A stretch of DNA of 64,000 nt from Pseudomonadota bacterium (GCA_023405815.1 JAEXXM010000043.1:1-64000); one strand, 5' to 3'. Positions 51,563 through 60,413 are shown, numbered from the stretch's first letter. The notes: generated by a model from the letters alone, not told the origin. Made by a program: numbers and translations.

Positions 51563-51578
51563 CGCGGCATTTGAATTC

Positions 51579-52160
51579 ATGCAGACTGGCGAGGAGAAAC
51601 GGGAAGAGAGAGCCCGGGCCCTCGCCCGTCGCGCTGCTGCGTTCGCGGCGCACGGCAGCGGCGCCGGAACGCGGCTCGCCGACCATGGCCTATCCTTCCT
51701 CGCTCTCGCTCCGGGCTCGGCCATCTCGGGCTTCTCGGCCATTCGCGACGAGATCGACCCGGGCGCACTGCTGGCTCGGCTCAACGCCGATGGGCACCGC
51801 CTTTGCCTGCCTGTGATGGAAGGCAAGGGCAAGCCGCTCGTCTTCCGCGCCTGGGCGCCGGGCGATGAAATGGGCAAGGTGCAGTGGGGCATTGCCGAGC
51901 CGCTTGCCGACAAGCCGGTCATCGAGCCGGACGTGGTGCTCGTGCCGCTGCTCGCCTTCGACAGGGAAGGTTACCGGCTCGGCTATGGCGGCGGGTTCTA
52001 CGACCGCACGCTTGCCCGACTGCGCGCCATTAAGCCTGTGGTGGCCGTGGGCATCGCCTACGACGAGCTTAAGGTCGACGCGGTGCCGCATCAGAGCTAT
52101 GACGAGCGGCTCGACTGGGTGCTGACGCCGTCAGGCCCATTACGCTGTTCAGGGCCCTAG
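51579..52160 (+). CDS. ygfA: 5-formyltetrahydrofolate cyclo-ligase
   Basis: A 193-residue enzyme converting 5-formyl-THF to 5,10-methenyl-THF with ATP. Family motifs are CLPVMEGKGKPLVFRAW, DVVLVPLLAFDREGYRLGYGGGFYDR (the LGYGGGxYDR signature) and VGIAYDELKVDAVPH. It follows 6S RNA as in many proteobacteria. Its stop codon TAG is part of the first palindromic element that fills the downstream gap, so the last residues (RCSGP) may have been altered by that insertion. Confidence 0.92.
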   Translation: MQTGEEKREERARALARRAAAFAAHGSGAGTRLADHGLSFLALAPGSAISGFSAIRDEIDPGALLARLNADGHRLCLPVMEGKGKPLVFRAWAPGDEMGKVQWGIAEPLADKPVIEPDVVLVPLLAFDREGYRLGYGGGFYDRTLARLRAIKPVVAVGIAYDELKVDAVPHQSYDERLDWVLTPSGPLRCSGP

Positions 52161-52232
52161 TGTGATGACCGAGAAATTCGCCGTCGCGAGCGGCACAGTA
52201 TCCAGTGAATTTCTGGATCTGAATCACATTAG
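52157..52232. repeat. MITE-like palindromic element A
   Basis: A 76-bp imperfect palindrome. Outer arms CTAGTGTGAT (52157-52166) and ATCACATTAG (52223-52232) pair with one G-T. Inner arms AGAAATTC and GAATTTCT are perfect, and the tip GCCG/CGGC closes the top. It begins inside the ygfA stop codon. Confidence 0.65.
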
Positions 52233-52245
52233 CAAAGCTGCGATT

Positions 52246-52323
52246 CTAGTGTCCCTCATGATTCCGAAGTTCGCTCGGGAGCCTAGCATCGAATTCTGGC
52301 GGACTTCGGAATCGGGACACTAG
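52246..52323. repeat. MITE-like palindromic element B
   Basis: A 78-bp palindrome. Outer arms CTAGTGTCCC and GGGACACTAG and inner arms GATTCCGAAGT and ACTTCGGAATC are both perfect. It starts and ends with CTAG like element A, but its inner sequence differs. It ends on the base before the ATG of the phosphoesterase gene and so supplies that gene's ribosome site. Confidence 0.75.
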
Positions 52324-53151
52324 ATGCGTCTTCTGTTTCTCGGAGATATCGTCGGCCGGACGGGCCGCAAAGCTGTTGTCGACGCGCTTCCCGGACTGCG
52401 CCGCCGCTACGCGCTCGACTGTGTCGTCATCAATGGCGAGAACGCGGCGGGTGGTTTCGGCATCACCGAAGCGATCCTCGAGGAACTTATCGAGGCGGGC
52501 GCGGATGCGGTCACCCTGGGCAACCACGCCTTCGATCAGAAGGAGGCGCTGGTGTTCATCGAGCGCTATCCGCAGCTCGTGCGCCCGCTCAACTATCCGA
52601 AGGGAACGCCGGGGCGCGGGGCCTCGCTCATCAGGACGACCGGCGGCGCCGACGTTCTCGTCGTCAACGCCATGGGCCGCATCTTCATGCCGGAGATGGA
52701 CGATCCGTTCCGGGCTATCGACGCTGAGCTGACGGCCTGCCGGCTGAAGCAGGGCGCGGACGCGATCCTCATAGACATGCACGCCGAGGCAACGAGCGAG
52801 AAGCAGGCGCTGGCCTACTTCGTAGATGGTCGGGCGAGCGTCGTCGTCGGCACACATACGCACGTGCCGACCGCGGACGAGCGCGTACTGCCGAACGGCA
52901 CCGCGTACATCTCGGATGCCGGCATGTGCGGCGACTACAATTCGGTGCTCGGCATGGACGTCGAAGAGCCGATCAACCGCTTCATCACCAAAATTCCGCG
53001 CCAGCGCTTCGAGCCCGCCCTCGGGCCGGCGACCATCTCTGGGCTTGCGGTCGATATCGACGACAAGACGGGCCTTGCCACGGCTTGCGGCGCCCTGCGC
53101 ATCGGACCCCACCTCGAGCCGGCCGCCCCCACCTTCTGGGACGCAGGCTAG
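52324..53151 (+). CDS. TIGR00282 family metallophosphoesterase (YmdB-like)
   Basis: A 275-residue phosphodiesterase. Metal-binding blocks are MRLLFLGDIVGRTGRKAV (Asp), VINGENAAGGFGIT (Asn), TLGNHAFDQKE, IDMHAEATSEKQA (His) and GTHTHVPTADERVLPNGTAYISDAGMCG (in parts). The family hydrolyses cyclic nucleotides or acts in RNA turnover in some bacteria. It commonly lies between ygfA and yebC in alphaproteobacteria, as here. The ATG directly abuts palindrome B. Confidence 0.9.
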   Translation: MRLLFLGDIVGRTGRKAVVDALPGLRRRYALDCVVINGENAAGGFGITEAILEELIEAGADAVTLGNHAFDQKEALVFIERYPQLVRPLNYPKGTPGRGASLIRTTGGADVLVVNAMGRIFMPEMDDPFRAIDAELTACRLKQGADAILIDMHAEATSEKQALAYFVDGRASVVVGTHTHVPTADERVLPNGTAYISDAGMCGDYNSVLGMDVEEPINRFITKIPRQRFEPALGPATISGLAVDIDDKTGLATACGALRIGPHLEPAAPTFWDAG

Positions 53152-53161
53152 CCTCCATCCG

Positions 53162-53180
53162 TGTCATCCTCAGGATGACA
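53162..53180. repeat. compact TGTCATCC palindrome
   Basis: TGTCATCCTCAGGATGACA is a perfect 9-1-9 inverted repeat between the phosphoesterase gene and yebC. It is the outer part of the TGTCATCC element family without its middle. Confidence 0.6.
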
Positions 53181-53269
53181 GCGTTAGACCGTTTTACGAG
53201 CGCGGGCTTGACCGGGAGGGGGCGCCTCGCGCAATAAAAACGGCAAAAATCGCCAGACACGAGAGCGAC

Positions 53270-54019
53270 ATGGCCGGCCATTCAGCATTCAAGAACATCA
53301 TGCACAAGAAGGGCCGCGCCGACGCGGCCCGCGCCAAGTTGTTCGCCAAGCTCGGGCGCGAGATCACGGTGGCTGCCAAAATGGGCAGCCCAGATCCGGG
53401 CATGAACCCACGCCTCAGGCTCGCCGTCCAGGCGGCGCGGGCAGAGAACATGCCCAAGGACAACATCGAGCGCGCCATCAAGAAGGCGTCCGGCGGAGAC
53501 GCCGAGACCTACGAGGCGATCCGGTACGAGGGCTACGGGCCCGGCGGCGTCGCCGTCATCGCGGAAGCGCTGACCGACAACCGTAACCGTACCGGCGGTG
53601 CGGTTCGCGCCGTGTTCACCAAGTACGGCGGCAACCTCGGGGCGACCGGGTCGGTGTCGCACATGTTTGCGCACATCGGCGAAATCACGTTTCCGGCGAA
53701 GGCGGGCTCGGCCGATGCGGTACTCGAGGCAGCGATCGAGGCAGGGGCCGACGACGTCGTTTCCGATGCCGACAGCCACGTCATCGCTACTTCGTTCGAC
53801 AATCTCGGCTCCGTCGCGGCAGCGCTCGAAGAGAAGCTCGGCGTGCCGACGAGCGTGAAGACGGTATGGAAGCCTAACCTCTCAACGCAGGTCGACGAGG
53901 AAAAGGCAGCGAGCATCATGAAGATGATCGCCGCGCTCGAGGACGACGACGACGTGCAAAACGTCTACGCTAACTTCGATATCTCCGACGAAGTTCTGAA
54001 GAAGCTCACGGCGGCGTAG
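53270..54019 (+). CDS. yebC: YebC/PmpR family protein
   Basis: A 249-residue protein of the YebC/TACO1 family, known as a DNA-binding regulator and more recently linked to translation of proline-rich stretches. It begins MAGHSAFKNIMHKKGRADAARAK and holds FAKLGREITVAAKMG, NMPKDNIERAIKKASG, YEGYGPGGVAVIAEALTDNRNRT and a C-terminal acidic LEDDDDVQNVYANFDIS. The order ygfA-TIGR00282-yebC is typical. Confidence 0.95.
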   Translation: MAGHSAFKNIMHKKGRADAARAKLFAKLGREITVAAKMGSPDPGMNPRLRLAVQAARAENMPKDNIERAIKKASGGDAETYEAIRYEGYGPGGVAVIAEALTDNRNRTGGAVRAVFTKYGGNLGATGSVSHMFAHIGEITFPAKAGSADAVLEAAIEAGADDVVSDADSHVIATSFDNLGSVAAALEEKLGVPTSVKTVWKPNLSTQVDEEKAASIMKMIAALEDDDDVQNVYANFDISDEVLKKLTAA

Positions 54020-54027
54020 GAGCTTCG

Positions 54028-54468
54028 ATGCGAAGGGTTGCGGCGTGCGCACTCGTCCTCGCGGGCACTGTCGCGCGGTTCGCGCCGGCAGCGGCTACGG
54101 CGAACTGGACCTACACGTGCAACGCCGGCGATAAGAAGATCGAGCTCGACGTCAGTCTGATCTTCAATCAGGGCACAGCGGGTCGGATCAGCGTCACGGA
54201 AGCAGATGGGACTGTGCGCCGGTCGGGGAAAGATTCGACCGACGACGATAGCGTCGATTTTGGCGCCGACGACGTCGAGCAATTCTGGACGACAGACGAT
54301 ACCTTTCGCATCGCCTTTTCAGCCTACCGCGGCGAGGAATCCGAGCCCGCGCGCCTTGTGATCGACACGGCCTGCAAGGCGTTGCGGTGTACCGGGACTT
54401 ACCGGTACACGCGCCAGGGCAGAAATGAGATGGGCGCCGTCGTGTGCGACAGCGACGAGAAAGGTTGA
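54028..54468 (+). CDS. exported protein of unknown function
   Basis: A 146-residue protein with a signal peptide (RRVAACALVLAGTVARFAPAAATA). The mature part starts NWTYTCNAGDKKIELDVSL and has four cysteines, two of them in TACKALRCTG, suggesting disulphides. A beta-rich, acidic small periplasmic protein is likely. It begins eight bp after yebC and may be cotranscribed. No family is recognised. Confidence 0.6.
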   Translation: MRRVAACALVLAGTVARFAPAAATANWTYTCNAGDKKIELDVSLIFNQGTAGRISVTEADGTVRRSGKDSTDDDSVDFGADDVEQFWTTDDTFRIAFSAYRGEESEPARLVIDTACKALRCTGTYRYTRQGRNEMGAVVCDSDEKG

Positions 54469-54487
54469 ACTCAGGCCGTGTGCCGGC

Positions 54488-55135
54488 TCAGGCCAGCTCG
54501 AAGGTATCGCGCCAATCGGCGGTCACGTAGTTGATGATGATCGACTTGCGCAGCCCGGTCAGCGGGTGGTGACCGACGCCGTGCCAGGTGTTGCCCGCGG
54601 GGACGAAGATGACGCCGAGGTTGCGGCCGTAGGGTGCCGTCGTCACGTACTCATAGTCCGGCGGACCTTCGTGAATGTCGGTGCCGGCTAGGCGCAGCTT
54701 GGGATCACCCGACAGATAGACGAGCATGGTGAACTTCTTCACCGAAATGTCGGTGTGCGGCTCGAGCCAGAATCCTGGTGCGTCCTGACAGTACTCGATG
54801 CGAAGGCGCGTGTCGGCGAGGTTTGCCCGCGTCGTCTGCTTTATGGCGTCGATGACGCGAGGGTCCTTGAAGCCGTCGGCAATGCGGCGGATGACGGGAA
54901 ATTTCGCCTGGTTCTCCGGGCTGAAGAAGGTGCGCGCGGAGTTGTTTGTCTCGCGCCGGCCGTTGAAGCCGTCGGCGCCCGGCGGTGCGAACGGCAGGTT
55001 GACCACCGCGTCGATGTCCTCCTCGGGCAGCGCGCCATCGAGCAGCCAATAGTCGAAGGGCTGTGTGGCGTGCCTGGAGCGGGCGAGGCAGTCGAGGAAT
55101 TGGTCGGCGACGGAAGTCTTGGCGAGCACGGGCAT
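54488..55135 (-). CDS. 2-oxoglutarate/Fe(II)-dependent oxygenase-like protein
   Basis: A 215-residue protein with a double-stranded beta-helix core. The iron facial triad can be placed at His127 and Asp129 (EPHTDISVKKF) and His185 (GNTWHGVGH), with Arg196 in LRKSIIINY as the 2-oxoglutarate anchor. The protein has no signal. Relatives hydroxylate small molecules or sugars; the substrate cannot be predicted. The ATG at 55135 fits the family length. It converges on the preceding exported protein. Confidence 0.8.
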   Translation of the reverse strand: MPVLAKTSVADQFLDCLARSRHATQPFDYWLLDGALPEEDIDAVVNLPFAPPGADGFNGRRETNNSARTFFSPENQAKFPVIRRIADGFKDPRVIDAIKQTTRANLADTRLRIEYCQDAPGFWLEPHTDISVKKFTMLVYLSGDPKLRLAGTDIHEGPPDYEYVTTAPYGRNLGVIFVPAGNTWHGVGHHPLTGLRKSIIINYVTADWRDTFELA

Positions 55136-55273
55136 ATTGGCCTCCGCGTTTGCTGACGCAGTCGCGGAGTCCCTAGCGGGCGGTCGTTCACGAAACTTGA
55201 GGACGATCAAACAGCGGGGCGCCACGTGTGCAGCGGCATGAGTTGTCCACGTTCAATTCAGTGGTTTGCCGCG

Positions 55274-56167
55274 CTAGGCTCTGATGGCCTCTGTCGGCGC
55301 CTTATGACGTGTCGTTTCGAGCTGCGGAGCGAGCTCGTTCATCACGGCGCGGAACACGGGTGGCGCGAACAGCACGTTGCGGTGGCCGAGTCCGGCAAAT
55401 CCCATGAGACGGGCGGAAGGATGCGCGGCGGCGATATCCTCGGCGTTGCGGTAGGTCACCTCGTCGTCGTCGCGGCCGTGGATTATGAGCACGGGACGGT
55501 CGATGTTGCTGAGCAGATCCGCCGATGAGAACGTTTCAACGGGACGATGGCCGACCCGCTCCAGGTGCCGTTCATAAGCGCGCTGGGCCGCCGGCCCGAG
55601 CCTTAGCGCCTTGCCGAAGTTGCGCGTGACCTCGGTCAGCTTGTTCGGGCAGGAGATGAGCACGAAGCGGCCGATGTGGTGGGCGTGGTCAATGGGCGGG
55701 CCGCCCTCGGCGACGAGAAGCGCGACGAAGCCGCCGAACGAGTGCGCGACAACGCCATCAATCGGCCCGAAGTGGTCGCACACCGACAGCAGGGCCCGCG
55801 CGCAATCCGCTAGGTTGGTGCGCCGACCGGGGCTCAGGCCGTGGGCCGGGAAGTCGAACGCTACGACGCGCAGACCGGAGCGGCGCAGCGGCTCGGTGAA
55901 GGCGGTCATGAACGCTGCCTCGCCGGTCCAGCCATGCACCAGAACGATGGTGCCACGTGCTTCGCCGTCGGGTTCGTAGACATAGCTCTGAATCTCGCCG
56001 GCCGGCGTAGCGATCACTTGCCAGCGGGCATTGCGCAGATGGAATCGCGCCCGGGCGGTGAGGATGTCGTGGTCGGCCGTGCGGTGTTGTGACAGCTCGG
56101 GCGTGCAAAAGATGCGGAAGGCGACATCGCCGGCGAGCGCGGGGGGGAGCTCGTCGAGCATTTCCAT
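55274..56167 (-). CDS. alpha/beta hydrolase
   Basis: About 297 residues from ATG 56167; the frame continues to ATG 56323, which would add 52 residues. The fold is shown by IVLVHGWTGEAAFM (oxyanion loop), FDFPAHGLSPG, VVAHSFGGFVALLVA with the nucleophile Ser, LIIHGRDDDEVTYR with the acid Asp, and GLGHRNVL with the catalytic His. It is probably a serine esterase or lipase-like enzyme of the cytosol. It is followed on the same strand by the 2OG oxygenase gene. Confidence 0.82.
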   Translation of the reverse strand: MEMLDELPPALAGDVAFRIFCTPELSQHRTADHDILTARARFHLRNARWQVIATPAGEIQSYVYEPDGEARGTIVLVHGWTGEAAFMTAFTEPLRRSGLRVVAFDFPAHGLSPGRRTNLADCARALLSVCDHFGPIDGVVAHSFGGFVALLVAEGGPPIDHAHHIGRFVLISCPNKLTEVTRNFGKALRLGPAAQRAYERHLERVGHRPVETFSSADLLSNIDRPVLIIHGRDDDEVTYRNAEDIAAAHPSARLMGFAGLGHRNVLFAPPVFRAVMNELAPQLETTRHKAPTEAIRA

Positions 56168-56499
56168 CGCCCGGGGGTGCGGACAACGTAGCGCCAAGGT
56201 GCGCCTCTCCTGTCTGTCTCGTATCACTGCATACGCGCTGTCGGGTGCGCGGCTGGAAATCTCGGGAGAGGAACCCGTGTCGGCCGCGGCGACCGCAACC
56301 AGCGACAAATAGTTCGAAACCATAAATGTCCCGTGAAGTTACGCCTGTCGATGCAGGCGATCAACGTCGCGGCGCGGGTTAGGGTTGCCTGCGGCTCGAC
56401 GTCTCGGGACAAGCGCCAACCTCATGATGCCGGCGAATTTTCGGGCGCGGTGCGTTGCGGGCACTGCAGCGAATCGACGGCGTGATATGCGTGCCGGTC

Positions 56500-57015
56500 A
56501 TGGGGAACGGCTTCACACGAATCATCGGCATCGACCCGGGCCTGCGCCGCACGGGCTGGGGCGTCGTCGACAGCGACGGCGTGCGCTTGAGCTACGTGGC
56601 GAGCGGGCTCATCACCTCGACTGCGGACGTCGATCTCGCCTACCGACTGCGCGAGTTGTTCGAAGGCATCGCCAGCGTCATCGCCTCGTTCAAGCCGCAG
56701 GAGGCGGCGGTCGAGGAGACGTTCGTCAACGACAACGCGCGCTCGACGCTGAAGCTCGGACAGGCGCGCGGCATGGCGCTGCTGGCGCCGGCGATGGGTG
56801 GGCTCGTCGTCGCCGAGTACCCGCCCAACCTCATCAAGAAATCGGTGACGGGCGCAGGACACGCCGAGAAGCGGCAGATCGAGGCGATGATCGGCTTCCT
56901 GCTGCCGAAGGCGCGCATCGAAAGCGCCGACGAGGCGGATGCGCTTGCAATCGCCATCTGCCATGCCAACCATCGGCAGGCGCGGGTGAGGCTGGCGGTC
57001 GCCAGCCGGCGGTAA
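56500..57015 (+). CDS. ruvC: crossover junction endodeoxyribonuclease RuvC
   Basis: A 171-residue Holliday junction resolvase. Catalytic acids are seen in RIIGIDPGLRRTGWG (Asp), AAVEETFVNDNARSTLKLGQARG (Glu) and ESADEADALAIAICH (Asp pair). The ATG at 56500 gives the family start. It precedes ruvA by 47 bp. Confidence 0.95.
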   Translation: MGNGFTRIIGIDPGLRRTGWGVVDSDGVRLSYVASGLITSTADVDLAYRLRELFEGIASVIASFKPQEAAVEETFVNDNARSTLKLGQARGMALLAPAMGGLVVAEYPPNLIKKSVTGAGHAEKRQIEAMIGFLLPKARIESADEADALAIAICHANHRQARVRLAVASRR

Positions 57016-57062
57016 ATCCGACAACATCGCACGCGCACTCCTGCCCGTGACGCGGAGGGACA

Positions 57063-57674
57063 ATGATCGGCAAGCTCAGAGGGAAGGTCGACGCCATCGG
57101 CGAGAGCTTCCTGATCGTCGACGTCAACGGCGTCGGCTACGAGGTGCAGGCCTCGGCGCGCATGCTGCGCAACCTGAAGCTCGGCGAGGAGGTCTCGCTC
57201 ACCATCGACACGCACGTGCGCGAGGATGCCATCCGGCTGTTCGGCTTCGACAGCGAGGTGGAGCGGTCCTGGTTCCGCACGCTGCAGAACGTGCAGGGTG
57301 TCGGCTCCAAGGTGGCGCTGGGGCTCCTTGGCACGCTATCGCCCCAGGACCTCGCCAACGCCATCGCGCTCGGGGACTGGGCAAGTGTCGAGCAGGCCCC
57401 GGGCATCGGCAAGAAGCTGGCGCAGCGCATCGTGGCCGAATTGAAGGACAAGGCGCCTGCGTTGACGGCGGCGGGGCTCAATGTCCCGGCTGGAGGCGCA
57501 GGAACCGCGCAGCCGCAGGGAAATGCCGCAGCCGAAGCCATGTCGGCGCTTTCCAATCTCGGCTATCAACCGGCACAGGCCTCGGCTGCCATCGCCGCGG
57601 CCGTGAAGGAGCTAGGCGATGGCGCCGACACCGCCAAGCTCATCCGCCGCGGGCTAAAGGAGCTGGCGCGCTGA
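57063..57674 (+). CDS. ruvA: Holliday junction branch migration protein RuvA
   Basis: A 203-residue tetrameric junction-binding protein. It begins MIGKLRGKVDAIGESFLIVDVNGVGYEV and carries the helix-hairpin-helix motifs LQNVQGVGSKVALGLLG and APGIGKKLAQRIVAELK. Domain III at the end (ALSNLGYQPAQASAAIAAAVKEL) contacts RuvB. In this genome ruvB lies 3.6 kb downstream rather than adjacent. Confidence 0.95.
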   Translation: MIGKLRGKVDAIGESFLIVDVNGVGYEVQASARMLRNLKLGEEVSLTIDTHVREDAIRLFGFDSEVERSWFRTLQNVQGVGSKVALGLLGTLSPQDLANAIALGDWASVEQAPGIGKKLAQRIVAELKDKAPALTAAGLNVPAGGAGTAQPQGNAAAEAMSALSNLGYQPAQASAAIAAAVKELGDGADTAKLIRRGLKELAR

Positions 57675-57690
57675 CGCCGGAAGGGGACCC

Positions 57691-58101
57691 ATGGTTAGCA
57701 ACGCTCAACGTGCGCTGTGGACGTTTCTCATCTACGCGCTGGTCGCGCCGTTCTTCGCGGCTCTCGCGGTGGCCGTTTTTGTCGGCATTGCGCGCGTTTT
57801 CTCGCTGCCTAGTCTCGTTCCCGAGAAAGTTCCCGGGATCGGCGAAGCCGCTCTCGTGGTGTTCGTCTGGTCGGCGCTGCCGGCGGTCCTTACCGCGCTC
57901 GTCCTGGCGGTGGTCGTGTGGCGCACAGGGAGCCTTTCCTGGATCGCTGCGGCGGCCGTCGCGATCATCGCCTTTGCGGGCGCGGCGATGCTGCTGCCGC
58001 TCGAATTGCATGATGCGCGTCCCTATCTCGCATTTCTCGCCGGCCTCGTATCGATCGCCGTGCGGCAGGTGCTGATCCAGGCCGACTTAGTCAAGGGTTG
58101 A
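57691..58101 (+). CDS. membrane protein of unknown function
   Basis: A 136-residue protein with four hydrophobic helices, including FLIYALVAPFFAALAVAVFVG, ALVVFVWSALPAVLTALVLA and IAAAAVAIIAFAGAAMLLPL. It starts 17 bp after ruvA and is probably cotranscribed with it. No motif is recognised. Confidence 0.65.
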   Translation: MVSNAQRALWTFLIYALVAPFFAALAVAVFVGIARVFSLPSLVPEKVPGIGEAALVVFVWSALPAVLTALVLAVVVWRTGSLSWIAAAAVAIIAFAGAAMLLPLELHDARPYLAFLAGLVSIAVRQVLIQADLVKG

Positions 58102-58169
58102 GAACAAGCCACGCAACCAATCCCGCCGTCCCGGCGTTTTGCTCGCTGGAGGCCGAGGGAGGTGTGGTG

Positions 58170-58649
58170 ATGCGCTGGGTGATGGCAGCTCTTCTCTGGA
58201 CGTTGGGCGCCGCGGCTGCCGCCGCGCCGCAGACCGATGTCGGCACGCTAACGTGCACGCTCGAGGACAACGGCAAGACGGACACCAATCCCGATAGCCA
58301 ATCGAAAGCCATGCACTGCAGCTTCAAGCCGAATGGCACTGGCCCGGAAGAGGTCTATGTCGGCGAGATCAAGAAGGTCGGAACACAGACCGAGCTGTCA
58401 GGCAAGCGCGTGCTGATCTGGGCTGTCATCGGGCCGACAGATGGCAAGCTGAAACCTGCGGTGCTCGAGCAGACATACGTCGGTGAGGTTATGCCTGGTG
58501 CGGCGGGCAAATCTCAGCCGCCGAAGCTGCTCGTCGGAGAGCGTGACAAGTCCTACGGGCTGCAACCGATCACCGACGATGCGCAGGAGCCGAACGCCAG
58601 CAGCAGCGTGACGGTGGTCGAGCTGCGCATCAAATCGACGCCGACCTGA
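58170..58649 (+). CDS. DUF992 family exported protein
   Basis: A 159-residue protein with a signal peptide (RWVMAALLWTLGAAAAAA). The DUF992 domain follows: VGTLTCTLEDNG, AMHCSFKPNGTGPEEVYVGEIKKVGTQTEL (in parts). Its conserved strands and two cysteines are typical of this alphaproteobacterial periplasmic family of unknown role. ATG 58170 is preferred, though adjoining GTG codons could also serve. Confidence 0.82.
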   Translation: MRWVMAALLWTLGAAAAAAPQTDVGTLTCTLEDNGKTDTNPDSQSKAMHCSFKPNGTGPEEVYVGEIKKVGTQTELSGKRVLIWAVIGPTDGKLKPAVLEQTYVGEVMPGAAGKSQPPKLLVGERDKSYGLQPITDDAQEPNASSSVTVVELRIKSTPT

Positions 58650-58666
58650 CTGATAGCCAAAAGAAC

Positions 58667-59917
58667 TCACGCGCCGTCGGCGAGCACGGCGATGGCGCGG
58701 TCGAGCTGGGGATCCTTGCCGGCGGCATAGCGCACGTCAAACGGCACCTCGATCGTCGGGTCAACGCCCTTGCCCTCGATGCGCTCTCCATCGACAGCCG
58801 CGTCCTCGACGGCGAGGATCAGCAGACTGCCATCCGACAGCAGGAACGCCGTGCCGGCAAGAAGGGCTCCGGCAGTGCGCTCACCGACGACCTGTCCAAA
58901 GCCGTTCTTCTTGAACCCATAGGCCAGCACCTCCTTGCCGGATCGCGTGCCGCCATTGACGAGCATGGCGACCGGTTTGCCCCAGCGATAGCCGACAAGA
59001 TTGGTCGTGCCATTGCGCCCGGTGAGCGCCAGTGTCGGTCCATAGGTATTGAAGACGCTCAGATAGCGGGGATGCGCGCCGCCCCAGCCATCGCGCAGAT
59101 CCCAGATGAGGGCGTCGGCGTCCTTGAGCTTGCCTTCGCTCAGCACTTCCTCGAGCTGCTGCTGATACTCGCTGCCGGCGTAGGAGTAGACGCGCACGTA
59201 GCCGATCCGCTTGCCGTTCACCTCGATGATGCGGGCACTGTCGCGCAGCGCCGCCTCGAAGGTCTCACCGGGATCGATCCATTGCGGCTCTACGGCGATC
59301 TTCTTGTTGGTGGCGCCCTCATGGCTGCGCACGCTCAGCGTTACCTTCTCGCCGATCTTGCCGCGGAACGAGTCGATCTGCTGAAACGGCTTGCCATCGG
59401 CGGAGATGATCTCGTCGCCTGCCTGAACCCCGGAACGGGCCGCAGGCAGATTCGGGAACACCGCGGTAACGAAGGTCTTGCCGCCGATGTTGCGCGTGAA
59501 CATGCCGATCCCGGGATAGCGGACCTTGCCGCCGGAGAAGTGCTTCGGGATATCGCGGCGCAGCGGGTAAGAGAAGATATCGACGAGCTCGTAATACGCC
59601 GTCTCGTCCTTCGTGTAGTGGTGCGTGTGCGAGACGCCGAGCTCGCCCAGCAGATCGTTGATCGCTGCGGAGCGCTGCGCGTCCGATTTCGCGTTGACGT
59701 AGGCGGCGCGGTGCTTGTCACCCAGTGCCTGCCAGTCGAGGCCCTTGATCTTGGGGTCGTAGAACTTGTCGCGCACCAGGCGCCAGACTTCCTCGTAGAC
59801 CGCGGTGCTCTCGCCGCGCTTGGGCTCGTAGGCGCGTGCCTCTGCGATGAGCGAGGGTAACGCCTGAGCGCCGGCCACGGCGACGGCGAGTGCTCCGGAA
59901 CGGACGAAAGCGCGCAT
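58667..59917 (-). CDS. S41 family C-terminal processing peptidase
   Basis: A 416-residue exported serine protease. A signal segment (SGALAVAVAGAQALPSLIAEA) precedes a helical domain, then a PDZ domain around VFPNLPAARSGVQAGDEIISADGKPFQQ. The protease core holds LIWDLRDGWGGAHPRYL and PVAMLVNGGTRSGKEVLAYGFKK, with the probable nucleophile Ser326. Tsp-like enzymes trim periplasmic proteins. It is convergent with the DUF992 gene and lies inside the ruvA-ruvB interval. Confidence 0.85.
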   Translation of the reverse strand: MRAFVRSGALAVAVAGAQALPSLIAEARAYEPKRGESTAVYEEVWRLVRDKFYDPKIKGLDWQALGDKHRAAYVNAKSDAQRSAAINDLLGELGVSHTHHYTKDETAYYELVDIFSYPLRRDIPKHFSGGKVRYPGIGMFTRNIGGKTFVTAVFPNLPAARSGVQAGDEIISADGKPFQQIDSFRGKIGEKVTLSVRSHEGATNKKIAVEPQWIDPGETFEAALRDSARIIEVNGKRIGYVRVYSYAGSEYQQQLEEVLSEGKLKDADALIWDLRDGWGGAHPRYLSVFNTYGPTLALTGRNGTTNLVGYRWGKPVAMLVNGGTRSGKEVLAYGFKKNGFGQVVGERTAGALLAGTAFLLSDGSLLILAVEDAAVDGERIEGKGVDPTIEVPFDVRYAAGKDPQLDRAIAVLADGA

Positions 59918-60017
59918 ATCCTCTCCTCACGCTGGCAATCGGATGCCTGCAATGTAGGCACTCAATCCGTCGATGTGAGGACGATAGCGCCACCAGGCGG
60001 CGGGCGGCCCTTACAAA

Positions 60018-60413
60018 TCAGCAATCTTTGAACATCGAGGTCACGCACAGCCACGTGTCATGCACGTTGCGGCGAGCGATTTCCAAGGCGCCGACCTCGT
60101 AGGTGGATTCGCCTGTGGCGGCGAGGGCGCGCTGGTAGTCGGTCACGGTGACGGTGCGTTGCGGGCCGACGCAACCGCCTTCGGGAACGGGCACGGCCTT
60201 GCACTTCTTGTGCGGGCCCCTGTTGGCGAGCACCTTGGAGCAGATCTCCTGCTCGATATCGCCGCCGAGCGCGTATTTGTTGGACGGCTGCTCCACCGAG
60301 CAGCGGTAGCTCGCGGCAGGCTCCTCACAGGCGAGGCAAAGCTCCTCAGCGCCCGCGGCGAAGGCAATCGCCGAACATGCGGCGGCAAACGCGAATACAA
60401 ACGCTCTCTGCAT
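60018..60413 (-). CDS. exported Cys-rich protein of unknown function
   Basis: A 131-residue protein with a signal peptide (MQRAFVFAFAAACSAIAFAAGA). The mature part has eight cysteines, e.g. LCLACEEP, YRCSVEQP, EICSKV, KKCKAVPVPEGGCVGP and LCVTSMFKDC at the very end, implying disulphides in the periplasm. No family is recognised. It lies upstream of the S41 peptidase on the same strand. Confidence 0.6.
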   Translation of the reverse strand: MQRAFVFAFAAACSAIAFAAGAEELCLACEEPAASYRCSVEQPSNKYALGGDIEQEICSKVLANRGPHKKCKAVPVPEGGCVGPQRTVTVTDYQRALAATGESTYEVGALEIARRNVHDTWLCVTSMFKDC

